Below, in pieces: positions 16,833 to 24,178 of a DNA stretch of 51,616 nucleotides. The translations under genes and the position numbers were made by a program. Origin of the DNA: Porphyromonadaceae bacterium UBA7203 (lineage in GTDB: Bacteria > Bacteroidota > Bacteroidia > Bacteroidales > Muribaculaceae); contig DKUN01000022.1 in NCBI GenBank assembly GCA_002490725.1, positions 1 to 51,616 of the forward strand. The letters run 5' to 3'. A model generated the notes under the pieces. The model was not told the origin of the DNA. It did no database searches and saw only the letters and a list, made by a program, of their open reading frames with translations. How positions within the stretch are numbered: position 1 is the stretch's first letter; each line of letters starts with the position of its first letter.

Positions 16833-18730
16833 CAGTCCTTTTCGAGATAGGTGTAGCCGTAGAGGCCCGAGCGATAGTTGCCCAGGAACTCGCGTCCCTC
16901 TTCGGGCGATATTTTGCCCGCCTTCATGGCTGCGGTGGCCCAGCGTTCAACGTTGCGCACCAGGGCCTTGGGCGAGAACTGCACATAGTCAAGCACCTCG
17001 GCTACCGTTTCGCCGTCGATAATGCGGTCAATCTCATAGTGGTCTGGATAGACGTCGATGTGCACTGCGTTGGTGTCGCCGAACAGGTTGTGCAAATCGC
17101 CCAGAATCTCCTGATAGGCGCCGACCAGGAACACGCCGATATAATACGGCTCGCCCGACTTGAGCGCATGGACCGGCAGCGAGTCGGCCAGGCCCGACGA
17201 GGTTACGAAGTGGGCTATCTTGCCGTCGCTGTCGCAGGTCATGTCCTGAATCGTCGCAAAGCGAGTGGGCTTCTCGTCAAGACGGCTGATCGGCATGATG
17301 GGAAATATCTGGTCAACCGCCCAGTGGTCGGGAAGCGACTGAAACAGCGAGAAGTTACAGAAATACTTGTCGGGAATCATGCGCGAGATTTTGCGCAGCT
17401 CCTCGGGCGGATGCTTCATCGAGTTGCCGAGCTCGGCAACCTCGCGGGCCACACTCCAGAACAGCTTTTCGACCTGGGCGCGCGTGCGCAGGTCAAGCAG
17501 GCCGATCGAGAAGAGCTCGAGCGCCTCGTCGCGAATCTGCAGGGCGTCGTGCCAGGCCTCGTAGATGGTCTGCATGTCGAGTTTATCCCAGATGTCGTAG
17601 AGTTCGCGTGCAAGCTCGTGCGAGTCGGGGTCAATCTCTTCCGAGTCAGACCATGCGGGCAGCGACGTCGACTCGAGCGCCTCGAAAATCAGAATGGAAT
17701 GGTGGGCCGACAGCGAGCGTCCGCTCTCGGTAATGATGTTGGGTTGCTTGATTTCGTTTTTGACACACACGTCGACCAGCGCCGACACGGCGTCGTTGGC
17801 ATACTCCTGAATCGAGTAGTTCATCGACGACTCCGACGACGACGAGCGCGTGCCGTCATAATCCACGCCAAGACCGCCGCCGATATCTACGAAATCGATG
17901 TCGAAGCCCATCCTGACGAGCTGCACGTAGAACTGCACAGCCTCGCGCAGGGCATTCTTGATGCGGCGAATCTTGGTAATCTGGCTGCCGATGTGGAAGT
18001 GTATCAGCTTGAGCGAGTCCATCATCGAGTAGCGCTCCAGAAAGTCGACCGCCTCGAGCAGTTCCGACGAATTCAGGCCGAACTTGCTCTGGTCGCCACC
18101 GCTCTCTTCCCACTTGCCCGAGCCTGAGTTTGAAATCTTGATTCTGATGCCGATGTTGGGGCGTATGGCCAGGCGCTTGGCTATGCGGGCAATGGTTTTG
18201 AGCTCATTGAGTTTCTCGACCACCAGAAAGATGTTGCGGCCCATCTTCTGCGCAAGCAGCGCCAGCTCGATATAGTTTTCATCCTTATAGCCGTTGCAGA
18301 TAATCAGCGCGTTCTCGGCTATGTTCGTGGCCAGGACGGCATGGAGCTCGGGCTTCGAACCGGCCTCGAGGCCTATGTTGAACTTCTTGCCGTGGCTCAC
18401 TATCTCTTCCACCACCTCGCGTATCTGATTAACCTTGATGGGATAAATTATATAGTTCTGAGCCTGATAGTCATAGGTTTGGGCAGCCTGCTTGAAGCAG
18501 CGCGAAATCTTCTCGACGCGATTGTCGAGAATATCGGGAAAACGGAGCAACACCGGGGCCTGAACGTCGCGAACCTGCAGTTCGTCCATTACCTCTTTGA
18601 GGTCTACGGCCGCGTAGCCTTCTTTCGGGGTCACCTGCACGTGACCTTTCTCGTTGATTGAGAAGTAGCTGAGTCCCCAGCCGGTGATGTTATACAGTTC
18701 TGCGCTGTCTTCAATACGCCATTTACGCAT
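16832..18730 (-). CDS. speA: Biosynthetic arginine decarboxylase
   Basis: A 632-residue PLP enzyme converting arginine to agmatine, the first step of bacterial putrescine and spermidine synthesis. YPIKVNQ near residue 98 holds the PLP lysine; GLEAGSKPEL, KLIHFHIGSQI and DIGGGLGVDYDG are the barrel motifs that bind PLP phosphate, and SGLADSLPVHAL lies in the C-terminal part. Length matches the SpeA family (about 630-660). It starts 59 bp downstream of plsC and its stop overlaps the truA start. A match to TATTTTT in the gap hints at a promoter but is not convincing. Confidence 0.96.
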   Translation of the reverse strand: MRKWRIEDSAELYNITGWGLSYFSINEKGHVQVTPKEGYAAVDLKEVMDELQVRDVQAPVLLRFPDILDNRVEKISRCFKQAAQTYDYQAQNYIIYPIKVNQIREVVEEIVSHGKKFNIGLEAGSKPELHAVLATNIAENALIICNGYKDENYIELALLAQKMGRNIFLVVEKLNELKTIARIAKRLAIRPNIGIRIKISNSGSGKWEESGGDQSKFGLNSSELLEAVDFLERYSMMDSLKLIHFHIGSQITKIRRIKNALREAVQFYVQLVRMGFDIDFVDIGGGLGVDYDGTRSSSSESSMNYSIQEYANDAVSALVDVCVKNEIKQPNIITESGRSLSAHHSILIFEALESTSLPAWSDSEEIDPDSHELARELYDIWDKLDMQTIYEAWHDALQIRDEALELFSIGLLDLRTRAQVEKLFWSVAREVAELGNSMKHPPEELRKISRMIPDKYFCNFSLFQSLPDHWAVDQIFPIMPISRLDEKPTRFATIQDMTCDSDGKIAHFVTSSGLADSLPVHALKSGEPYYIGVFLVGAYQEILGDLHNLFGDTNAVHIDVYPDHYEIDRIIDGETVAEVLDYVQFSPKALVRNVERWATAAMKAGKISPEEGREFLGNYRSGLYGYTYLEKD

Positions 18731-18789
18731 CGGAGTTTCGTGATTTTGAGATTAAATTGTTTATAAAAATAGTAATTAACGGCGCTTTG

Positions 18790-19503
18790 TCATTTTTTTC
18801 CGACCAGCGACGACATGATTGCCTCGCGGCTCCGCTCGATCAGATCGGGGTCGTTGGCCGGAATCGGCTCATGAATCGTCAGGCGTATGGTGCCGAAAGT
18901 CGGTATGAGAGATGTGCGCGGCATCACCTCGAAGGCGCCGTCGATGGTCACGGGCACCACCGGCAGGCCAAACTCGGTTGCAAGCGTGTAGGCGCCGCGC
19001 TTGAAGCGGCCCACCTCGCCCGTCAGCGTGCGCGCGCCCTCGGGAAACACCACCAGGCTCATGCCGCTCGCAAGCTGACGCTCGGCCGCTTTCATTGTCC
19101 GCGCAATGGCCTGCGGCGAATGATTGTCTACAAAAATCTGGCCTGCGCGCTTGCACGCCCACCCTATCATCGGCAGCCGCTCGAGGCTCTTCTTCATCAT
19201 CCAGCGGAAATTATGGCCAAGCCAGCCGTAGATGGCAAAGATGTCGTAGGCGCCCTGGTGGTTGGCAACGAAAACGTAGCCGAGCTCATCGCTTATCAGC
19301 TCGCGTCCCTTGACCACGACGCGCACCAGCGTCAGCCGGCACATTATGCGGCTCCACACCATCGGCGGCCAATAGCCCCACCATCGACCGCCGAAAACCA
19401 TGCAGCCGACGGCCGTCACCGTGGCGGCAACGACCGTGGTAACGAGCATCAGCGGCAACATTATCAGCAGCTGATACAGGCGATACAATAGCGTCTTTAT
19501 CAT
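18790..19503 (-). CDS. plsC: 1-acyl-sn-glycerol-3-phosphate acyltransferase (PlsC-like)
   Basis: A 237-residue membrane acyltransferase of phospholipid synthesis. The catalytic HX4D motif is NHQGAYDIF (near residue 83), the substrate-binding FPEGART is near 153, and VPVTIDGAFEVMP follows. An N-terminal hydrophobic segment (LLIMLPLMLVTTVVAATVTAVG) anchors it in the inner membrane. I use ATG 19503, which overlaps the amylase stop by 4 bp (ATGA on the minus strand), because the family alignment and membrane segment begin there; an upstream in-frame Met at 19620 would lie inside the amylase gene and adds a non-homologous stretch. Confidence 0.92.
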   Translation of the reverse strand: MIKTLLYRLYQLLIMLPLMLVTTVVAATVTAVGCMVFGGRWWGYWPPMVWSRIMCRLTLVRVVVKGRELISDELGYVFVANHQGAYDIFAIYGWLGHNFRWMMKKSLERLPMIGWACKRAGQIFVDNHSPQAIARTMKAAERQLASGMSLVVFPEGARTLTGEVGRFKRGAYTLATEFGLPVVPVTIDGAFEVMPRTSLIPTFGTIRLTIHEPIPANDPDLIERSREAIMSSLVGKK

Positions 19504-21170
19504 TTTTGAGTGAATTTCCAGATAACGGCACCATGGGCGCCAACCTTGGTCGTAAAGGGCAGAGTCGACGAAACCACCTTGCGCGCCTTGCGGCCGCTCA
19601 GCAGCTCCGTGGCCGAGCATTCCTGCTCCTTCAGCCCCAGGAAGTCAAAGGCATGGCGGGGTATGTTGATGCGCATGTCGGCCTCCGTGTCGCCGAAGTT
19701 CACAGCGATCAGCAGCGTTTCGGCCCCGTGGTTGCGCAGATAGGCAAAATGGCGGTGAGGGTTTACGCCCGCGCTCTCGTAGTTGACATACATCAGGTCA
19801 AAGAAGCGCCCCTCGCCTATAGCGGCCTCCGAACGGGCAATGTTAAGCACGTTCATATACATGTTTCTGACCGTCAGTTCCTCGTAAGTCAGATTGGCGG
19901 CCGACGGCTTTCCGCCGGCAAGCCAGCGGCGCATCTTGTCGAGACTCCAGTAATCAAAAATCGTCGTGCGGCCGTCGCGACCCGAAAAGCCCTCGGCATC
20001 CATGCCGCGCTCGCCAAGCTCCTGGCCGAAATAAATCATCATCGGGCCGGTCGAGAAAGTAGCCGCCACAACCAGCGACGGAAGCGCCCTCATCGGGTCG
20101 CCGGCATAGAAATCGCTCGCAAAGCGCTGCTCGTCGTGATTTTCCAGGAAGTTGAGCATATGAGGCCCCATGTCGGCCACCGTCTGCCACGCGCCCGTGA
20201 GCCGGTCGGCGCCCACGCCATAGGTTTCAATGGCGCGCAGCGTGTCGTAGAGGTTCACCTTGTCATACAGGTAATCGAAACCCGCGTCGATAAACGTGCG
20301 ATAGAGATTCACATCATAGATTTCGGCTATGAACTTCACCCCCTTGCGCGAGCGGCGCACCTGAGGAATGACCCAGCGCCAAAAGTCGACCGGCACCATA
20401 AACGCCATGTCGCAGCGAAAGGCGTCGACACCCTTGCGCGCCCAGTAGCGCAAAATGTGGAGCATCTTGCGCCACGTGTCGGGCACAGGATCGAAATGAC
20501 ACTGCGAGCCCCCGCAATAATCAACGCCATAGTTCAGCTTCACCGTCTCATACCAGTCATTGCGGTCAGGACTCGGGCTGAAGCAGTCATTGCCCGACGC
20601 GCGCGCCGGCTCCTCGACATAATCGCCCAGATGCACGTTGGCAGGGCAAAAGCGCGTGCCCGGCAGATAATAGAAATTATTGTCGGGAGCGAACGCCATG
20701 AGCGGATTATCGTCAGCGCCGAAATCTCTGACGCCCTTGGGCGCCATGTCGCTGTGATACTCGCGGCCGACGTGGTTCGGCACAAAGTCGATAACCACCT
20801 TGAGCCCCTGGTCATGGGTGCGCTCGATCAGGTCCTCGAACTCCTCCATGCGGCGTGCCGGGTCGGTAGCGAGGTCCGGGTCGACGTCATAATAGTCGGT
20901 TATCGCATAAGGCGAACCCGCCTCGCCCTTGATAACATGCGGATTATGGCGGCGAATGCCATAAGCCGAATAATCCGGGCAGTGGGCATGCTCTATAACC
21001 CCGGTAAACCACACATGAGTGGCTCCGAGCGAGCGCAACGCGCGCAGCGTAGAGTTAGTAATGTCGGCAAACTTGCCGCAGCCGTTCATTTCAATCGAAC
21101 CGCAGGGCGCGCAAGTCGGATTAGCGTTACCGAACAATCGCGGCAACATCTGATATATTATCGGTTTCAT
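19500..21170 (-). CDS. Intracellular GH13 alpha-amylase family enzyme
   Basis: A 556-residue enzyme without signal peptide. All four GH13 regions are visible: DFVPNH near residue 130, DAFRCDMAF near 253 (nucleophile Asp), KFIAEIYD near 282 (acid Glu) and LENHDEQRF near 347 (transition-state Asp). The N-terminus (IIYQMLPRLFGN, then HVWFTGVIEHAH) matches cytoplasmic Bacteroidales amylases that degrade internal glycogen-type glucans or imported oligosaccharides. The C-terminal beta domain is around 450-550. Promoter TTTG-N20-TAACTTTG at 21194-21225. First gene of a run with plsC (4-bp overlap), speA and truA. Exact linkage specificity cannot be read. Confidence 0.9.
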   Translation of the reverse strand: MKPIIYQMLPRLFGNANPTCAPCGSIEMNGCGKFADITNSTLRALRSLGATHVWFTGVIEHAHCPDYSAYGIRRHNPHVIKGEAGSPYAITDYYDVDPDLATDPARRMEEFEDLIERTHDQGLKVVIDFVPNHVGREYHSDMAPKGVRDFGADDNPLMAFAPDNNFYYLPGTRFCPANVHLGDYVEEPARASGNDCFSPSPDRNDWYETVKLNYGVDYCGGSQCHFDPVPDTWRKMLHILRYWARKGVDAFRCDMAFMVPVDFWRWVIPQVRRSRKGVKFIAEIYDVNLYRTFIDAGFDYLYDKVNLYDTLRAIETYGVGADRLTGAWQTVADMGPHMLNFLENHDEQRFASDFYAGDPMRALPSLVVAATFSTGPMMIYFGQELGERGMDAEGFSGRDGRTTIFDYWSLDKMRRWLAGGKPSAANLTYEELTVRNMYMNVLNIARSEAAIGEGRFFDLMYVNYESAGVNPHRHFAYLRNHGAETLLIAVNFGDTEADMRINIPRHAFDFLGLKEQECSATELLSGRKARKVVSSTLPFTTKVGAHGAVIWKFTQK

Positions 21171-21193
21171 AGAACGTTATCGTCAAAAGCACG

Positions 21194-21225
21194 CAAAGTT
21201 ACAAAAAAATCCCTACCTTTGCAAA
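21194..21225 (-). promoter_or_regulatory. Promoter for the amylase-plsC-speA-truA run
   Basis: Minus strand: TTTG (complement of 21222-21225), 20-nt spacer, TAACTTTG (complement of 21194-21201), about 20 nt of leader before the amylase ATG. The -33 element directly abuts a plus-strand TACCTTTG at 21214-21221. Confidence 0.7.
21214..21221 (+). promoter_or_regulatory. Candidate -7 element for the transposase gene
   Basis: TACCTTTG matches TAnnTTTG on the plus strand, but no TTTG/TTG lies 19-21 nt upstream, so this is weaker than the divergent promoter it overlaps. Confidence 0.35.
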
Positions 21226-21299
21226 CCGCCGGCCAAGCAAGTTCAGTTCCCGTAAGGGCCGCATGCGGCCCTGCATACAACAACAAAAACGCCCCGACA

Positions 21300-22217
21300 A
21301 TGCCCGACCACACCCGCGCAGGCCATCGCCACCCGCTCCACGACTACCGCAGCCGTTCAATTTACATGATAACTATTGTTGGCACCGGCCGGAGCGGACC
21401 CTTCGCCCGAATCACACACGCCGGAATTCCTCGCTCGCTGTGGACGCCCCTCGGCCACTGCATTGCCGACTCCATGTCAGAAATAATGGGTCTTGACAAG
21501 CGGCTTCAGATTCTCAGCAGCGTTATTATGCCCGATCATTTTCATTTCGTCATTTTTGCGCGAGAACCCCTCGACCGACACATCGGGTACTACATAAGCC
21601 GCATCAAAGGCCTCGCCACCTCGCGAATCAGACTTACTTCAGGCACACCTCAATTAAAGGTCTTCGAGCCTGACTATCACGACAGAATTCTGCGCGGACG
21701 CAACCAGCTATCCGCCATGATTAACTACGTCAACGATAACCCGCGACGCTACGCCATTAAGCGCGACAACCCGGGCTACTTCACCAAAGTCCGCTCGCTC
21801 GCAATAGGCCCCGACCGATTCGAAGCTTTCGGCAACCTCTTTCTGCTCGACGATTTCGACCGCATGCCGGTCAGAATTCATCGACGCTGGAGTTCCGATG
21901 AGCTCAACCACGCCCGCAACGACTGGAGGCTATGCGCAATCAATGGCGGTACGCTGGTGTCGCCCTTCATCCACCCGGTTGAAAAGGAAGTGATGCTCGA
22001 AGCTGTCAACTCCGGCGCGCGAATCATTCTTCTCACAAACGAGCATTTTGGAGAGCGCTTCAAGCCTTCGGGCCGTTACTTCGACCTATGTGCTTCAGGG
22101 CGACTGCTCATACTGAGGCCGACAGAACTTCCTACAACGACTTACGAAGCTCGAATAACCCGCACCGAAGCGCTTGCGCTCAACGACTGCGCCTTCCGGC
22201 TCTGTAATTCGCGGTAA
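21300..22217 (+). CDS. HUH (Y1/IS200-like, RAYT-type) transposase with C-terminal extension
   Basis: A 305-residue protein. The N-terminal half is a Y1 transposase domain: the metal-binding HUH pair is in SSVIMPDHFHFVIF (near residues 79-81) and the likely nucleophilic Tyr is in MINYVNDNPRRYAI (near 143). This resembles REP-associated tyrosine transposases, which cut single-stranded DNA at hairpins. Residues about 175-305 are an extension (GTLVSPFIHPVEKEVMLEAV, then GARIILLTNEHFGERFKP, FDLCASGRLLIL) that looks like an alpha/beta nucleotide-binding-style fold, loosely DprA-like; that is my impression only. It stands alone, with no partner gene and no obvious terminal repeats except a 12-bp hairpin 20 bp downstream. 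Start at ATG 21300; a Met at 21366 is possible. It may be domesticated rather than mobile. Confidence 0.8.
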   Translation: MPDHTRAGHRHPLHDYRSRSIYMITIVGTGRSGPFARITHAGIPRSLWTPLGHCIADSMSEIMGLDKRLQILSSVIMPDHFHFVIFAREPLDRHIGYYISRIKGLATSRIRLTSGTPQLKVFEPDYHDRILRGRNQLSAMINYVNDNPRRYAIKRDNPGYFTKVRSLAIGPDRFEAFGNLFLLDDFDRMPVRIHRRWSSDELNHARNDWRLCAINGGTLVSPFIHPVEKEVMLEAVNSGARIILLTNEHFGERFKPSGRYFDLCASGRLLILRPTELPTTTYEARITRTEALALNDCAFRLCNSR

Positions 22218-22237
22218 GGCGGGAGGGGGCAAACGCG

Positions 22238-22269
22238 AAGCAGCCGCGCTGTGGTGGGCGCGGCTGCTT
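22238..22269. repeat. Perfect 12-bp hairpin between convergent genes
   Basis: AAGCAGCCGCGC (22238-22249) and GCGCGGCTGCTT (22258-22269) are perfect inverted repeats with an 8-nt loop. There is no T-run on either side. It may be a bidirectional terminator for the converging transposase and 593-aa genes, or a REP-like palindrome used by the adjacent transposase. Confidence 0.65.
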
Positions 22270-22295
22270 GAGTGGTTATGTGTCGCTAAGGGCGA

Positions 22296-24077
22296 TTAGC
22301 GGGCGAGCTTGGTAGCGGCGGTGGTGCCGTTGCGCTCGATGTAGAGGCCGTTGGCGGGAGCGGCGCCGAGCTTGCGGCCCTGAAGGTCGAAGAACTCAAC
22401 GTTGCCGTTGGCGGCGGCAGCTACGCTGTTGATGCCGGAAACGTCACCCTGGTTGACAGTGATGGTAAAGTCGCAGCCATAGCCGGAGAACTTGATGGTA
22501 CCCTTGCGGCCAACTTCGCCTGCGGGGAGAGCATCAGCGCTGACTGCTACGTAAGAGAGCTCATCGGGTTCGCTGTAGGCAACCTCGTAGCTGATCCAAT
22601 CGTCAGAAACCTCGCCGTCAATGATGGCGTCCTCCCAGAGCTGGGCAATGTCGCTATCAACACCGGTGTAGCCGTCGATGGGGCAAAGGCCTTCGCCGCC
22701 CTCTGCGGGAATCTCAACGTCGAAAGTCTGGTCAACGTATGCGGGGAAGATGCTGGGGAAGTAGATGTCGTAGTAGATCTGGAAGTTTGTAGTCAGCCAG
22801 AGAATGGTAGCATCGGCAGGGTCACCGTAAGCATGGATGTGGGGGCAGGTGAGCTCGACAGTTTCGCCGCTTGCGGTTTCTGTGCCCGAGAAACGCATAT
22901 TAAGGTTCACGGGGTAGGCAGCGCGATAGAAGTCGAAGTTGTCGCCGTTCCAGTCTGCCTGGGGAATCTTCGAGCACTTGCTTACAATCATAGCAAACTG
23001 CTTCACGAAATCTTCATTGAAGCCTTCAATTGTAACATAGAGCTCGTGGGTGCCGTCGCTGACAACGGGAGCGTCGGAAGTGTAGCCGAGAATGTTCATG
23101 GCCTTGATTTCGACGTTGGGCATAGCAGAAGTCACATCTTCGCTTGCGGGGAGCACAATTTGGCCACCGCCGATTTTAGTCGACATGTCGGGGGTGCCGT
23201 CTTTGTCTACATTATAGACTGAAACAGTGAGGGGCAGATCCTCGGTCGACGCATAATAAGTTAAGAAGTAGAGGCCGCGGAGCTGGAAGGGAGCGCCAGC
23301 GGCAGGAATGTAGCTGCCAAAGGCATCGAGTTTAACGGTATTGGGATCAACGCCCTTTGCGCCCCATTCTGAGGTGGCAAATTCTACGCCGACACCGAAA
23401 GGATTATAGCCTTCAGCTCCTGTGCGGTCAATCGAAAAAATGTCGCCCCAGATGTTGCCGGAAGTAGGAGCGCTTGCGGGTGAGGCTCCGAAATAAGCGC
23501 CATCCTGGCCTTCCACGCCCCAGTCGCCAAACGAGCGGCCGGCCATAATGTCCGCGGGGTTAGACCAAGTCAGCTCAGAGCCGGCTATGGTGCCGGTGTA
23601 GGTAACCTTGGTGAGCTCGGTGAAGTATGATGTCGAAAGTTCGAGGACATCGTCGGTAGCGGTCTGCACGGGTCCGGGCACAAGGGCGGTTTGTTCTTCA
23701 TTGACAACATATTCGCTCCAGTTCCACACAGGATTAGCATTATCTGCTATCGAAACGAAAGGCACCTTGGCGTTAGGGGCTACAAGCGAGAAGAAGTATG
23801 CACTTTCATCTTTTTTAGTGTAGGTGTATCCCTTGCTGTCCATACTGTTGTAAAAAGAGGCGGGCGTGGCATAGAGAGGCATGTCAGTTGCGGTTGCTGC
23901 ACGACTGCCGGTGAATGCGGCATTTGCATTGAAGCGAGCAGCTGCACTCTGCTTGGCTACCATTTCGAACTTTTTAGCGTTGGCGGGTTTAACGTCAACC
24001 TTTGCGGCAACAGGGCTTGCTGCCATGGCAGTAGCTGCCGACAGGGCTGCTGCTGCGATGAGAGTAATCTTTCTCAT
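22296..24077 (-). CDS. Secreted protein of unknown function with C-terminal sorting-type tail
   Basis: A 593-residue exported protein with signal peptide MRKITLIAAAALSAATAMA. I do not recognise the central region (about 60-480), which has repeated mention of cleft-like aromatic stretches such as NPVWNWSEYVV and LRGLYFLTYYAS and a beta-sandwich feel. Residues about 480-550 (WISYEVAYSEPDELSYVAVSADALP then GRKGTIKFSGYGCDFTITVNQ) strongly resemble a BACON-like Ig domain. The end, VEFFDLQGRKL then GLYIERNG, is the Bacteroidales tail shared with other secreted proteins here. It follows the DUF4302 gene by 101 bp on the same strand but is separated from it by a strong terminator; a candidate promoter lies at 24090-24120. 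Probably a surface or secreted accessory protein of the SusCD locus. Confidence 0.7.
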   Translation of the reverse strand: MRKITLIAAAALSAATAMAASPVAAKVDVKPANAKKFEMVAKQSAAARFNANAAFTGSRAATATDMPLYATPASFYNSMDSKGYTYTKKDESAYFFSLVAPNAKVPFVSIADNANPVWNWSEYVVNEEQTALVPGPVQTATDDVLELSTSYFTELTKVTYTGTIAGSELTWSNPADIMAGRSFGDWGVEGQDGAYFGASPASAPTSGNIWGDIFSIDRTGAEGYNPFGVGVEFATSEWGAKGVDPNTVKLDAFGSYIPAAGAPFQLRGLYFLTYYASTEDLPLTVSVYNVDKDGTPDMSTKIGGGQIVLPASEDVTSAMPNVEIKAMNILGYTSDAPVVSDGTHELYVTIEGFNEDFVKQFAMIVSKCSKIPQADWNGDNFDFYRAAYPVNLNMRFSGTETASGETVELTCPHIHAYGDPADATILWLTTNFQIYYDIYFPSIFPAYVDQTFDVEIPAEGGEGLCPIDGYTGVDSDIAQLWEDAIIDGEVSDDWISYEVAYSEPDELSYVAVSADALPAGEVGRKGTIKFSGYGCDFTITVNQGDVSGINSVAAAANGNVEFFDLQGRKLGAAPANGLYIERNGTTAATKLAR

Positions 24078-24089
24078 AAAAGTAAGGAA

Positions 24090-24120
24090 TTAAGTTATTG
24101 AATAAAAGCTTGTAGACAAA
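24090..24120 (-). promoter_or_regulatory. Candidate promoter for the 593-aa secreted protein
   Basis: Minus strand: TTTG (complement of 24117-24120), 19-nt spacer, TAACTTAA (complement of 24090-24097), which matches only the first half of TAnnTTTG well. The TTTG is the end of the upstream terminator's T-run. Confidence 0.4.
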
Positions 24121-24170
24121 AAGTCGGGCATCCGTCGCGGCCGGGAGCGAGACCAGGCCGCGGCGGATGC
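24117..24170 (-). terminator. Strong intrinsic terminator after the DUF4302 gene
   Basis: A 15-bp stem (24128-24142 with 24156-24170, one G-U pair, rest perfect) begins 8 nt after the DUF4302 stop on the minus strand and is followed by CCGACTTTTTG. It is a textbook terminator inside what otherwise looks like a five-gene operon. Confidence 0.85.
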
Positions 24171-24178
24171 TGAGGTAA

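Noticed and set aside
17039..18127. 362-codon plus-strand frame opposite speA
   Set aside because: Shadow of the arginine decarboxylase gene; no domain, signal or start context.
19506..21299. Long plus-strand frame running antisense through the amylase gene into the transposase (903 codons in all)
   Set aside because: Only the part after 21300 has recognisable motifs; the rest is the complement of a clear GH13 gene with all catalytic motifs.
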